From: an uncultured Spirochaetia bacterium
Lineage (GTDB): Bacteria; Spirochaetota; Spirochaetia; SZUA-6; Bin103
Reading direction: 5' to 3'
Length of the DNA stretch: 64,000 nt
Assembly: GCA_958296075.1 (NCBI GenBank)
Contig: CATQHW010000001.1
Location: forward strand, 1,014,907-1,078,906
Shown here: in pieces, positions 35,046-43,936 of the stretch
Numbering within the stretch: position 1 is the first letter of the stretch
Layout of the letters: each line of letters begins with the position of its first letter
The notes under the pieces: model-generated
Databases searched by the model: none
What the model saw: only the letters and a program-made list of their open reading frames with translations
What the model was told of the DNA's origin: nothing
Position numbers and translations under genes: made by a program

Positions 35046-36554
35046 ATGGCGCGATCGTGTCTGCCGGCGCTGCTCGTCGGGGCGGCCGCCGCGGCGCTGA
35101 CTGCGTGCGGCGGCGCGCGGTCCGATTCGGGCGCGGCGGTGCCGCCGGCCGCCGCGGAGGCTCCAGCGGCCGGCGAGGCGGCCGCCGCGGGGACCGGCGA
35201 GGCCGCACGGTCGCGCGTGACGCTCGGGGCCGAGCAGGAGCAGGTGGCGCTGCTCACCGCGTCGCTCGACGACGATCCCAATCGAGAGCAGATCGTGGCC
35301 TTCCGCGCCGCCGGCTCCACCGGAAGCCCGATCCACGTCGGCGTGATCGACTATCGGCCCGATGCGGCGAGCTGGCAGATGATCTGGGAAACGGCCACGC
35401 AGGCGCTCAACCCGGACACCCTGCAGATCGGCCTTGTCGACCTGGTGGGCGACGCGGCGCCGGAGATCGTCGTGCGCGGCACCGCCGGTGACGACCGGCA
35501 GACGCTCGACGCCTACCGGCGTGCGCCGGTAGGCGGAGGGTCGTCCGCCGCCTACCGGACGATCGCCCGGATCGTCGCTGCCGGCACGCTGGAGATCGGC
35601 GATGCCGGCGGCGGCGCGGAGGCGGGCGCGGAGGCGCGCGCGGACGGCGCCGTCGCCGTGCCGCTCATCGCTCGCGTGAAGGCCCCGGAATCGGCGAGCG
35701 GCCTGGACCTGCTGCGGCTCACCTATGCCTGGGACGCGGAGCGCGGCGAGTACCGGCTGCGCCGCACCGATCCGGTCACCACGCCGGTCAGTCCCGAAGA
35801 GCCGATTGTCGAGCTGTATGCCAACCCGGGCACCAAGCCGTACGAGGCGTTTCTGGCCGGACCGTGGTATCGCGACGTCCCGTCCGGCGCCCTCGACGGC
35901 GGCAGCCGGCGAGAGTTGCTCGTCTTCGCCCCCGGCGAGCGGCTGATCTCCGTCTATGACGGCAAGATACTGGAGCAGTTCGAATGGGTGGTATCGCACC
36001 GGCCGCTCGTCGCGCACCTGGACGTGTGGGCGCGCAACCTGACGATCGAGGCGATTGGCAAGACCTTCAGCATCGAAGCGCAGTCCGCCGAGGAGATCCG
36101 GGTCGACGTGCGCGGCCACGATCCGTACGACCGCAGCCGCGGCCCCTACCGGCGGCTTACGCAGGCCGAGCAAGACATGCTGCTGGCTGCGGGCGAGGCG
36201 CCGGAAGCGATCGCGGCGCTGAACGGGCGCTACCGATCGGCCGGCGGACTGTCGATCGACTTCGCGGACGACCGGTTCGTGTGGACCGATGAGGGGGCCG
36301 TCCTCACCGGCGGGTTTGCGCTGCGCGGCCGCGTGCTCTCCATGAAGTTCGTCGGTCCGCGCGGCGCGCATCGGGGCTATCTTACCTACGTGGTCGATTA
36401 CGCCGAGATCGCGTCATCGGAGCGGATCGAGCGGTCGCTGCGGCTGACGCGCGTCGAGCCCGCCTCGACGGTCGCCGGCGCCGCCGCGGCGCCGGTGCTG
36501 CTCCTGAGCCAGGAGCAGCCGATCATCGATCGGCGTCAGGAGGGTACGGAATGA
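35046..36554 (+). CDS. Lipoprotein, possibly of the spirochaete pallilysin-related family
   Basis: 502 residues from the ATG at 35046, which places a lipoprotein signal at the N-terminus (MARSCLPALLVGAAAAALTAC, lipobox LTAC). After an Ala/Glu-rich linker (about 22-60) come two beta-rich parts: about 65-270 (REQIVAFRAAG, IHVGVIDYRPDAASWQMIWE, IGLVDLVGDAAPEIVVRGTA) and about 280-480 (FLAGPWYRD, SRRELLVFAPGERLISVYDG, LFSIEAQ-like strands, YLTYVVDYAEI). The general plan resembles, from memory, proteins annotated as pallilysin-related adhesins in Treponema; no HExxH protease motif is seen. Surface or periplasmic location is likely. The 3' end overlaps the convergent SPOR gene by 32 bp. Confidence 0.6.
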   Translation: MARSCLPALLVGAAAAALTACGGARSDSGAAVPPAAAEAPAAGEAAAAGTGEAARSRVTLGAEQEQVALLTASLDDDPNREQIVAFRAAGSTGSPIHVGVIDYRPDAASWQMIWETATQALNPDTLQIGLVDLVGDAAPEIVVRGTAGDDRQTLDAYRRAPVGGGSSAAYRTIARIVAAGTLEIGDAGGGAEAGAEARADGAVAVPLIARVKAPESASGLDLLRLTYAWDAERGEYRLRRTDPVTTPVSPEEPIVELYANPGTKPYEAFLAGPWYRDVPSGALDGGSRRELLVFAPGERLISVYDGKILEQFEWVVSHRPLVAHLDVWARNLTIEAIGKTFSIEAQSAEEIRVDVRGHDPYDRSRGPYRRLTQAEQDMLLAAGEAPEAIAALNGRYRSAGGLSIDFADDRFVWTDEGAVLTGGFALRGRVLSMKFVGPRGAHRGYLTYVVDYAEIASSERIERSLRLTRVEPASTVAGAAAAPVLLLSQEQPIIDRRQEGTE

Positions 36555-37608
36555 CGTCGCCGTCGTAGCCGATCGTTTGCAGCCGCTCCAGCAGCGATTC
36601 CGCCGCCTGCCGGGTGGCCGCCGCGCCGACCAACACCCGATGGTAATCGCCGTACGGCCGGGTGCGGGCCGGAAAACCGGCGTCCTTGAGCGCGGTGACC
36701 ATGTGCTGGGCGTTGCCCAAGTCGCGGAACGAGCCGAGCCGGAGGGTGAACTGCGCGCCGTCATCCACCGCGACGGCCGCCGAACGCAGTCCCAGCCGCG
36801 CCGCAGCCGGCCCGGCGCCCGGCGTCGCCTGCGGCGCGGCGGCGGGGGCCGACGCCGCGGGGGCGGCCGCCGGCGGCAGATTCCCGGCCAGCGCGATCGG
36901 TTGCAGCCCGGCAGCGGACGGCGGTTCGCTGCCGGCCACCGGCTCCGGCGGTCCGGCGCCGGCCGGTAGTTGCGGGCGAGGCGACAGGATCGGCGGCGCT
37001 TCCCTACCGCCCGACAGCCGCGCGGCCGCGAACAGTCCGATCGGCGACGGAAACGGCCGGACCGTACCGGCCCCGCCGCGCGGACTCAACAGCCCCACGG
37101 CGATCTCCAACTCGGGTGAGGGACCCAGCTCGGCGAGGCGATGCAACCGCTCATCAGCGTCATCGACCGCACCCGCATGCAGGTCGAGCCGGATGAGCGC
37201 CAAGTAGGCGGCGGCCGCATACGGTCCGCCGGCCGACCGTTCCAGAGAAGCAGAGAATGCCCGGCGCGCGTCGCCGTCTCTGCCGGCGGCCAAGTGGAGA
37301 CGGCCGAGCAGCAGCGCCGCGCGGGGATAGTCCCGCTGGCCGGCGTCGCCGGCCAGCGGCTCCAGGGCCGCCTGCGCGCGGTCGAGTTCACCCAACTCCA
37401 GGGCGACGCCGGCAAGGGCGAATCGATGCTCCGGGCTCGCCGGCTCGTCAGCCTCAAGCAGGCGTTGCGCCTGCGGCAGGCGGCCGCGCAACTGCGCGTC
37501 CCACGCCGCTTCCAGATCGGCCGGAAAGGCCGTCCCCACGCCTGCGGCCGGCGCCAGCATCGAAGCAAGGACCCACCGTATGGGCGACGCCGCCCCGCGG
37601 TTCGCCAT
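36523..37608 (-). CDS. Periplasmic TPR-like protein with C-terminal SPOR domain
   Basis: 361 residues. The ATG at 37608 has GGGAGGACAGG just upstream; an in-frame ATG 21 bp earlier does not. A signal peptide (WVLASMLAPAAGVGTAFPA) is followed by TPR-like helix pairs (about 25-170: AQRLLEADEPASPEHRFAL, ALLLGRLHLAAGRDGDARRA), a Pro/Ala-rich linker (about 200-280) and a SPOR domain (about 285-361: FTLRLGSFRDLGNAQHMVTA, YHRVLVGAAATRQAAESLLE). SPOR domains bind denuded peptidoglycan at division sites or lytic zones. The gene is alone, 75 bp from the next upstream gene. Confidence 0.8.
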   Translation of the reverse strand: MANRGAASPIRWVLASMLAPAAGVGTAFPADLEAAWDAQLRGRLPQAQRLLEADEPASPEHRFALAGVALELGELDRAQAALEPLAGDAGQRDYPRAALLLGRLHLAAGRDGDARRAFSASLERSAGGPYAAAAYLALIRLDLHAGAVDDADERLHRLAELGPSPELEIAVGLLSPRGGAGTVRPFPSPIGLFAAARLSGGREAPPILSPRPQLPAGAGPPEPVAGSEPPSAAGLQPIALAGNLPPAAAPAASAPAAAPQATPGAGPAAARLGLRSAAVAVDDGAQFTLRLGSFRDLGNAQHMVTALKDAGFPARTRPYGDYHRVLVGAAATRQAAESLLERLQTIGYDGDVIPYPPDADR

Positions 37609-37683
37609 CCTGTCCTCCCGAGGAGGCACCAGGATGGTGCAGCGGGCCCCCTCCCCTCTAGTGTCGGCGGATGGGATGCGGCC

Positions 37684-38022
37684 CTACATCCTGGACTTGA
37701 TGCCGCGGAAGAACCGGTAGATCGACAGCCCGCCGTAGGCGATCAGGCCGGCGCCGGCCAGTTTCAGGGCGACGCCCGGAAAGCCGCCGCCGATCGCCGC
37801 GGACAGGATGCCAAGCGCGCCGGCGCCGGCGATCACCAGCCCCGGGCGGCGATCCTCCTTGCGCAGACCGACCGCCAGCCCCGCTGCCGTAAGCACACCG
37901 CCGATGACGAAGCCGAGCACCCCGGCCGTCGACATCACCAGCAGCCCGATACCACCGGCGACCGCCGTCAAGCCGGCCACACCCTGCTTCGACAGCGTCT
38001 CTCGAGGGACGATGTCATTCAT
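37684..38022 (-). CDS. Small Gly/Ala-rich membrane protein
   Basis: 112 residues with four hydrophobic segments: GVAGLTAVAGGIGLLVMSTA, LGFVIGGVLTAAGLAVGL, GLVIAGAGALGILSAAIGG and LKLAGAGLIAYGGLSIYRFF, ending in a basic tail. The Gly spacing suggests tightly packed helices. GAGGTG precedes the ATG, and a TATATT that could be the -10 box lies at 38048-38043. I do not recognise the family. Its divergent neighbour is an outer-membrane barrel, 135 bp away. Confidence 0.65.
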   Translation of the reverse strand: MNDIVPRETLSKQGVAGLTAVAGGIGLLVMSTAGVLGFVIGGVLTAAGLAVGLRKEDRRPGLVIAGAGALGILSAAIGGGFPGVALKLAGAGLIAYGGLSIYRFFRGIKSRM

Positions 38023-38157
38023 GAGTGCACCTCATGCCCGCCAATATACCAAGGGCATGCCGGAGGGGCTACGACGGCGCCACGGCAGGACCGATGCCGG
38101 GTGGCGGGCGGCGGACTGGATGCGGCAGCCGTGCCGCGCTATACTGATATCGTAGCC

Positions 38158-38778
38158 TTGAAACGGTTCTTCGTCGCGACGTTCGCCAGCCTGATCGCCA
38201 TCGTGCACGCCGTGCCGCAGGAGTCGCAGCCGGTCCCCGATGCCTTTGGCCAGGGCGATCAGATGCTGGCGTTGGGCGCCAGCCTGATGTTGCCGGTGTT
38301 CACCTACCTGCCGGCCGCGCCGGTCGACGGCCGCACTATCACCGGCACGAATCTGTCGCCGGGCGGCAAGCTGTCCCTGCGGTGGAACGCCGTTCTCAAC
38401 CCCCGGCTGACGATCGGCGCCGAGGTGGGCGGCATGTTCGCGATCGACCAGCACGGCGAGCCGCTGCTGATGGTTCCCGTGACGGCCCGGCTCAGCTACC
38501 TGTTCAACGCCAACCTGTTCGGCATAGGCCGGTTCGATCTTCCCATCTTCGTCAACGCCGGCATCAGCTTCATGAAGCTGGCCGATCTGTTCAACGTAAA
38601 CCTGACCCTTCGGCCCGGCGCATCGATCTACTACCGGTACGATCGGAACTGGTCGTTCGGCGGGTCGGTCAGCGCATGGCTGATGTTCGAACCGATCTGG
38701 GGTACGCCAGCGGCGGGGTCGGGCGCCGGTCTGACGACGTTCCTCGATATCTCACCACAGATCGTCTATCACTTCTGA
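38158..38778 (+). CDS. Outer-membrane beta-barrel protein
   Basis: 206 residues. TTG at 38158 begins KRFFVATFASLIAIVHA, a signal peptide. The mature part shows alternating amphipathic strands (GGKLSLRWNAVLNPRLTIGA, PVTARLSYLFNANLFGIG, PGASIYYRYDRNWSFGGSVS) and ends IVYHF, the terminal aromatic that the BAM complex recognises. The pattern is that of small 8-strand barrels in spirochaetes. A GTG at 38131 is an alternative start. A near-consensus TATACT (38140-38145) sits only 12 bp before the TTG and there is no Shine-Dalgarno, so the message may be leaderless. The next lipoprotein gene begins 5 bp after the stop. Confidence 0.7.
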   Translation: MKRFFVATFASLIAIVHAVPQESQPVPDAFGQGDQMLALGASLMLPVFTYLPAAPVDGRTITGTNLSPGGKLSLRWNAVLNPRLTIGAEVGGMFAIDQHGEPLLMVPVTARLSYLFNANLFGIGRFDLPIFVNAGISFMKLADLFNVNLTLRPGASIYYRYDRNWSFGGSVSAWLMFEPIWGTPAAGSGAGLTTFLDISPQIVYHF

Positions 38779-38783
38779 CGCAG

Positions 38784-39971
38784 ATGACAGGGCAGCGGCA
38801 TCGAACGACCGGCATGCGCCGGCGGGGAATCGGCATCGCGCCGCCGATCGCGGCCGCGTTGGCGTTCGCGCTCTCGGGTTGTCAGCAGCCGGTCACCGGC
38901 ATCTTCCACCACTTGGCGCAACAGAAGCCGCCGATCGACCGCAACTTGCCGAACGACCTTGCGATCGGCGCAGTCGTGCGCTGGGACGACCGCTACGTGG
39001 TCGCCGCCGGCAAGATGTGGTCACGGCCCGTCGGCACGGCGGACGCCCCCGGCACCTGGACGCTGCTCACGTCCACCTACGACGGCCAGTCCATGAACGC
39101 CGTGCTGCTGCCATTGGTCCGGTGGCGGCCGGCCGACGACGTTCCGTCGTTGCTGGCAGGAGCGTTATTCGTCAACGACGAATCGTTCGCGTTGCTCCGG
39201 GCCGCCGATGTCAAGGACCCGATCGCATGGAGCTCGATCCGCGATCCGGCGGTGCGCGACTCGGCCGGGCGCGGCCGCGAGGTGGTCGGTCTGTTCACCC
39301 CCGATGCGGACGAGTCGGTGCTGTTCGTCGTCGTCGGCGGCGCCCGGGGAGCGGACCGCACCTACACGCTGCTCAGCGCTGTCCGCCGAGCTTCCGGCGC
39401 TCCCGACTTCACCGTCGAACTGGCGGACCTTCCCGGCCCGATCGACGCGGTCGCCGCCGACGGCGACGGCGCGTACTGGGCCGTCGCCGGTACCGATCTC
39501 TATGCCGGCGCCCTTGGCAGCTTGGCGAAGTCGGCCACTCCTCCCGCCCGGTCCGGCTCCGAGAAGTTCCGCGGCGTGCTCTACGCTCCCCCGAACCGGC
39601 TGCTGGTGTCGGGCAGCACCGGCACGCTGTGGCACTCGCCGAATCGGGGCGACACGTGGGGACAGTCGCTCAGGATCGCGGTCACCGACCAGGCGGAGGT
39701 CCCGTTGGCGGGCATGGCCGCCGTGGGCGCCACGATGCTCATCGGCACCGACGGCTTCGGCTACTACACGGCCGCGCTGACCGATGACTTGTCGGTGAGC
39801 CGGCTGCCGATCACGACCGAGGCGATCTACCGATCCTCCATCCGGGGTTTCCAGGTCGACCGTGACACTGCCGGCCGCACCCATACGGTGTTCGCGATCA
39901 CCACCGGCGACGGCCTGTGGACCACCACGGTGACGCCCGGCGAGCTGCCGGACCGCTGGCAGTTGGAATAG
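38784..39971 (+). CDS. Lipoprotein with a BNR/beta-propeller-like body
   Basis: 395 residues from the ATG at 38784 (an internal ATG at 38814 is an alternative). Lipoprotein signal with lipobox LSGC (about residue 33). The body has repeated blade-like blocks such as NDLAIGAVVRWDDRYVVAAG, FRGVLYAPPNRLLVSGSTGT, LWHSPNRGDTWGQSLR (an Asp-box-like S-x-D/N-x-G-x-x-W) and TMLIGTDGFGYYTAAL. Sialidase- or photosynthesis-repair-like propellers share the Asp box; no catalytic residues are evident. It follows the beta-barrel by 5 bp and is probably co-transcribed, so the pair may form one envelope complex. Confidence 0.7.
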   Translation: MTGQRHRTTGMRRRGIGIAPPIAAALAFALSGCQQPVTGIFHHLAQQKPPIDRNLPNDLAIGAVVRWDDRYVVAAGKMWSRPVGTADAPGTWTLLTSTYDGQSMNAVLLPLVRWRPADDVPSLLAGALFVNDESFALLRAADVKDPIAWSSIRDPAVRDSAGRGREVVGLFTPDADESVLFVVVGGARGADRTYTLLSAVRRASGAPDFTVELADLPGPIDAVAADGDGAYWAVAGTDLYAGALGSLAKSATPPARSGSEKFRGVLYAPPNRLLVSGSTGTLWHSPNRGDTWGQSLRIAVTDQAEVPLAGMAAVGATMLIGTDGFGYYTAALTDDLSVSRLPITTEAIYRSSIRGFQVDRDTAGRTHTVFAITTGDGLWTTTVTPGELPDRWQLE

Positions 39972-40023
39972 GCCCGATCGCCGAACGGCGGACTCACCGC
40001 CGGCCGGCGCCGAGCCGAAACCC

Positions 40024-41418
40024 TCAGCGATCCAGGCGGCCGGTCACCTCACGGCCGGCGCGCACCGCCTGCACGACGAGGGCGCCGTCCCGCTTCGCGT
40101 TGACGAGTCGATAGAAGTCCCGCAGGCCGGCGACCGGGACGCCGTCGATGCCGACGACCGTATCGCCCGGCTGCAAGCCGGAGTCCTCCGTCGCCATCGT
40201 CACGTACACGCCGGCGTCCGGACGCGCGGCCCGCGCCCGTTCGGTCAGCGCCTGCAGGGACTGCACGCGCAGACCGGGCCACGCCGTCGCCGGATCGGGG
40301 GGAGCGCCGCGAATTCCCGGGTGGACCACGACCGTGCGCTCCGCGCCGTCCCGCATCAGCCGAAACGCTGCAGGCGCCTCCGGCGTCAGCGCGCTGATCG
40401 CCCTGACCAGCTCATCGCTATCGCCGATCCGCTGGCCGGCCACGGCCAGCACCACGTCGCCCGGCTGCAAGCCGGCCGCCGCCGGCTGCCCGTCGAAGAC
40501 ATCGAAGATCACGGCGCCGTCGCGTCCGGGCGCCAAGTCTTCGAGGATGTCGGGGCCGCCGACCGACACTCCCAACCAGGCGTAGCGGACGTTGCCCGTC
40601 TCGATGAGCTGGTCGATCACCGGCTTGGCGTTGTTGATCGGCAACGCGAATCCGATGCCGGTCGACGCAAATCGGGGGCTCGCCGACCGGTACTCCTCGG
40701 TCTGTATCCAGGTATTGATACCCACGACCTGCCCGGCGATATCGACCAGGGCGCCGCCGGAGTTGCCGGGATTCATGGTGGCGTCGGTCTGGATGAAGTC
40801 GCTGATGCTGCGGACCCGGACGCCGGACCGGCCGACGGCGCTGACCACGCCCAGCGTGAGCGTGGCGTCGAGTCCGAACGGACTCCCCACGGCCAGCACC
40901 AGATCGCCGGGACGCACGCCGTCGGAATCGCCGAGACCGGCCACCGGCAGGTCGTCGGTCGTCCGGATCGCCAGGACCGCCAGGTCCATGTGGACGTCGG
41001 TTCCCACAACCTCGGCGGGAAAGGTGCGGCGGTCGTTCAGCATCACCGTGATCCGCTCCTTGTCCTGTACCACGTGGTGGTTGGTCAGCACGAAGTACCG
41101 GCCGGCGCCACGGCGCACCAGCACCCCGGACCCGACTCCCGGAATCGGCAGCGGCGGCCGGTCCCACTCCAGTCCGGCCGCCGCATCGTCCGGGACGCTC
41201 GACTCCGTATCGATCTTGACGACGACCGGGAGCACGGTTTCGGCCAACCGGCGCAGGGCGCGCTGCAGGTCGATCAACGCGGTCTCGGCGCCGCTCCCAC
41301 CGGCCGGCGCCGCGCCGGCGTGCCGTTCCTGCGCCGTGAGACCCGCAGCCGCCGCCAGCAGGAGTGCGGCGCACGGCAGCATCACCCGCCGGCGCCGCGG
41401 ACGGGAGACGGCGTTCAC
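40024..41418 (-). CDS. degP: HtrA/DegP-type periplasmic serine protease with two PDZ domains
   Basis: 464 residues. Signal peptide RVMLPCAALLLAAAAGLTA. The trypsin-like domain has the complete triad His115 (TNHHVV), Asp145 (HMDLAVL) and Ser220 (GNSGGALV). PDZ 1 covers about 280-375 (LQPGDVVLAVAGQRIGDSDE) and PDZ 2 about 380-464 (LQPGDTVVGIDGVPVAGLRD). It degrades or refolds misfolded envelope proteins. Its ATG overlaps the stop of the methionine aminopeptidase gene (ATGA); I recall the same map-htrA adjacency in Treponema pallidum. The parvulin chaperone is two genes upstream, making an envelope quality-control cluster. Confidence 0.95.
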   Translation of the reverse strand: MNAVSRPRRRRVMLPCAALLLAAAAGLTAQERHAGAAPAGGSGAETALIDLQRALRRLAETVLPVVVKIDTESSVPDDAAAGLEWDRPPLPIPGVGSGVLVRRGAGRYFVLTNHHVVQDKERITVMLNDRRTFPAEVVGTDVHMDLAVLAIRTTDDLPVAGLGDSDGVRPGDLVLAVGSPFGLDATLTLGVVSAVGRSGVRVRSISDFIQTDATMNPGNSGGALVDIAGQVVGINTWIQTEEYRSASPRFASTGIGFALPINNAKPVIDQLIETGNVRYAWLGVSVGGPDILEDLAPGRDGAVIFDVFDGQPAAAGLQPGDVVLAVAGQRIGDSDELVRAISALTPEAPAAFRLMRDGAERTVVVHPGIRGAPPDPATAWPGLRVQSLQALTERARAARPDAGVYVTMATEDSGLQPGDTVVGIDGVPVAGLRDFYRLVNAKRDGALVVQAVRAGREVTGRLDR

Positions 41419-42278
41419 AGATGAGTCGTCAGCACTTCGGAGCGATCGCTCAGGATCGCCACCGTGTGCTCGAAATGGGCGGCGGGCTTGCGGTCGGCGG
41501 TGACGACGGTCCAGCCGTCATCGAGTATCTCCACCTCCCACGTGCCCTCGGTGACCATCGGTTCGATCGCCAGCACCATACCGGGTTTGATACGAGGATT
41601 CTTTCCCGGCCACGGGTAGTTGGGCACCTCCGGGTCCTCGTGGGGCGAGAACCCCACGCCGTGGCCGCAGAACTGGCGCACGACGCCGTACCCCTTGGTG
41701 CTGGCGTAGCCGTACACGGCGTCGGCCACGTCGCGCAGGCGGTTGCCCGGCACCGCCGCGGCGACCGCCAACGCCAAGCACTCGCGGGTCACGTGCAGCA
41801 GCGTGGCGGTCTTCGTCGCAACGCTCCCGACCGGCATCGTCAGCGCGGCGTCGCTGAAGCAGCCGGCGCGGTCGACCCCGCAGTCGATGCCGACGATGTC
41901 CCCATCGGCCAGCCGGCGCCGGCCGGGAATGCCGTGGATCACCTCCTCATTGATCGAAATGCACAGCGTCGCCGGGTAATCGAGGTAGCCCAGGAAGGCG
42001 GGCCGAGCGTCGCGCGCTTCGATGTGCGCCCGCGCGACCCGGTCGAGTTCCGCCGTGGTGATGCCGGGCTCCACGCTGTCGGCGACGATCCGCAGGGTCT
42101 CCGAGAGGATGCGCGCCGATTCGCGGATACCGCTGATCTCCCCGTCGCTCTTCAGCCGGGTGATCGCCGGCGCGCCGGCGTCCGATCTCCCGTCGCCGGT
42201 GCGACGCCCGCGGCCCGGCAGCCGCAATCCGCGGCCAGGCGCGGACCGCGCACGACGGCGGCGACCCCGCGCGGTCAC
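41415..42278 (-). CDS. map: Methionine aminopeptidase, type I
   Basis: 287 residues reading from a GTG at 42278; the conserved core starts about residue 38 (ITRLKSDGEISGIRESARIL), so the first 37 Arg/Gly-rich residues may be an extension or an artefact of the chosen start. Metal ligands are visible in GIDCGVDRAGCFSDAA (two Asp), GHGVGFSPHEDP (His), AIEPMVTEG (Glu) and AAHFEHTVAI (Glu). It removes the initiator methionine from new proteins. It lies between nusB (20 bp upstream) and degP (4-bp overlap). Confidence 0.95.
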   Translation of the reverse strand: MTARGRRRRARSAPGRGLRLPGRGRRTGDGRSDAGAPAITRLKSDGEISGIRESARILSETLRIVADSVEPGITTAELDRVARAHIEARDARPAFLGYLDYPATLCISINEEVIHGIPGRRRLADGDIVGIDCGVDRAGCFSDAALTMPVGSVATKTATLLHVTRECLALAVAAAVPGNRLRDVADAVYGYASTKGYGVVRQFCGHGVGFSPHEDPEVPNYPWPGKNPRIKPGMVLAIEPMVTEGTWEVEILDDGWTVVTADRKPAAHFEHTVAILSDRSEVLTTHL

Positions 42279-42297
42279 CGCGCGGCCTTGCGAGCGC

Positions 42298-42762
42298 TCA
42301 CGTCACCCGCTTGCGTACGCCGTCGAGCACGCCGTTGACAAAACGGTAGGAATCGTCGGTGCCGTACCGTTTGGCGATCTCCACCGCCTCGTTGATGATG
42401 ACCGAAGCCGGCACGTCCCGTTGGTGCAGCAGGCAATAGACGCTCATCCGCAGGATCGCCAAGTCGACGCGGGAGAGCCGTTCCAGGTCCCAGTGCTCCA
42501 ACTGCCGGTCAATGCAGCCGTCGACCGCCTGCAGGTTCTCGATGCTGCCGGCCACCAGCAGTCGCGTGAACGCGTGCGCTTCGTCGCTCACCGCGTCGCG
42601 GTGGGCGGCGTCCATCCATGACAGGTCGACCGCATCCGCGGCCGATCCCCCGCACACATCGTACCGGTACAGCGACTGCATGGCCAGCACACGGGCGGCG
42701 CGGCGGGATGAACCGCCGAATCGCCCAGCGCCGCGCGCCGCGCTCGTGAACCGGTCACCCAT
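42298..42762 (-). CDS. nusB: Transcription antitermination factor NusB
   Basis: 154 residues from the ATG at 42762, the only start giving a normal NusB length. Features: RRAARVLAMQSLYRYDV at about 20-36, VDRQL-like helix CIDRQLEHWDLERLSRVDLA, ILRMSVYCLLHQRDVPASVI and NEAVEIAKRYGTDDSYRFVN-GVLD near the C-terminus, which are canonical. NusB binds boxA RNA with NusE to sustain rRNA transcription. It is 11 bp downstream of the parvulin gene and 20 bp upstream of map. Confidence 0.95.
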   Translation of the reverse strand: MGDRFTSAARGAGRFGGSSRRAARVLAMQSLYRYDVCGGSAADAVDLSWMDAAHRDAVSDEAHAFTRLLVAGSIENLQAVDGCIDRQLEHWDLERLSRVDLAILRMSVYCLLHQRDVPASVIINEAVEIAKRYGTDDSYRFVNGVLDGVRKRVT

Positions 42763-42773
42763 CGCGGCCGTCT

Positions 42774-43907
42774 TCAGGACCGCTCGGCCGGACACGTCTC
42801 TTCGAGGTTGGCTTCGAAGACATCGATCTCCGCCCGGCCGCGAAGCTCGCCGGCCACCTCCTGCACGGCCTGCTGATAGGCCCGGCCTTGACGTTCGCTG
42901 GTGAGCAGGGCGGTGATCTGCCCGCGGACGGTCTGCGGCGAGCGGGGCGTTACCGTATCTTCCAAGGTGAGCAGACGGGCATCGAGACGGTCGACCACCT
43001 TCAGGATATGGAAGCCGACGTTGGACTCCACCACGCCGCTGACATCGCCGACGCCGGTGGCGAACAGCGCCTGCAGGAACGGTGCGCCGAGCGTCTCCAG
43101 CACGGCGGGATCGTCCCGGCGCAGATAGCGGTTGCCCAGCTCGCCGCCCCGGTAGCGGGAGGCGCTGTCGTCCGAGTACTTGACCACCAGGTCGTCGAAC
43201 GATGCCCCGTCGCGCAGCTCCTGCAGCGCCTCTTCCCCGCGCTCGCGCGCCTGCCTCACGCCGGTTTCGTCCAGGCCGAGCGTACTGAAGTGGATGTGGA
43301 GGACCAGCGCCATCTCCGGTTGTACGAACTGCTGGAGGTTCACGTTGTAGAACCGCTGCAGGTCGTCCGCCGACGGTTCCTGCACCTCCTGCATCCAGTC
43401 GGACTGCGTCTGCGCCACCAGACGCTGCGTGACGAGCCCGGCGGTGAACCGCTCCCGGTATTCCTCCAGCGTCAGCCCGGTGTCGCGCATGATCACCACC
43501 CGCCATTCTTCGTCGGTCAACTGCCGGTCCACGCCGAGCTGCTGTTCGGCCTGCCGGCGCTGGGCGACCATCTGCGCGTCGACTTCCGCTTCCGTGGGGA
43601 TCAGGCGCCGCTCGACGGCCTCCTGCTCGACCAGGTACTGGTCGATGAGCGTGTCGAGCACCGCCGGGCAGTCCTCCGGGGCCACCGAGTCGCTGCCGCT
43701 CAGGCGCGCCACCACGCCGGCGAAGGCCGCGAACTGAGGCGACGAGATGATCTGCGGCTTGTGCAGACGCACCGTGGCGACCGGTCTGGCGATCGATTGA
43801 GGCAAGGCCGTCCCGGCCGCCAGCAGCGCCAAGCCGGCCGCGGCTGCGATCCGGCGTCCGCGCGCCGTCGGCCCGTGGACGCCGGCCGGTTTCAAGAGTT
43901 GCACCAT
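42774..43907 (-). CDS. SurA/PrsA-like periplasmic chaperone with one parvulin domain
   Basis: 377 residues from the ATG at 43907. Signal peptide RRIAAAAGLALLAAGTALP-QS. An N-terminal SurA-like helical region (about 80-185; DTLIDQYLVEQEAVERRL, LTLEEYRERFTAGLVTQRLV) is followed by a parvulin-type PPIase domain at about 198-306 (LVLHIHFSTLGLDETGVRQA, ASFDDLVVKYSDDSASRYRG, SGVVESNVGFHILKVVDR) and a C-terminal helix. It has one PPIase domain, whereas E. coli SurA has two. It would escort outer-membrane proteins to the BAM machinery, consistent with degP nearby. Weak Shine-Dalgarno (GAAAG). Confidence 0.88.
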   Translation of the reverse strand: MVQLLKPAGVHGPTARGRRIAAAAGLALLAAGTALPQSIARPVATVRLHKPQIISSPQFAAFAGVVARLSGSDSVAPEDCPAVLDTLIDQYLVEQEAVERRLIPTEAEVDAQMVAQRRQAEQQLGVDRQLTDEEWRVVIMRDTGLTLEEYRERFTAGLVTQRLVAQTQSDWMQEVQEPSADDLQRFYNVNLQQFVQPEMALVLHIHFSTLGLDETGVRQARERGEEALQELRDGASFDDLVVKYSDDSASRYRGGELGNRYLRRDDPAVLETLGAPFLQALFATGVGDVSGVVESNVGFHILKVVDRLDARLLTLEDTVTPRSPQTVRGQITALLTSERQGRAYQQAVQEVAGELRGRAEIDVFEANLEETCPAERS

Positions 43908-43936
43908 GTCTTTCAGAATACTACGTCGGCTGTCCG

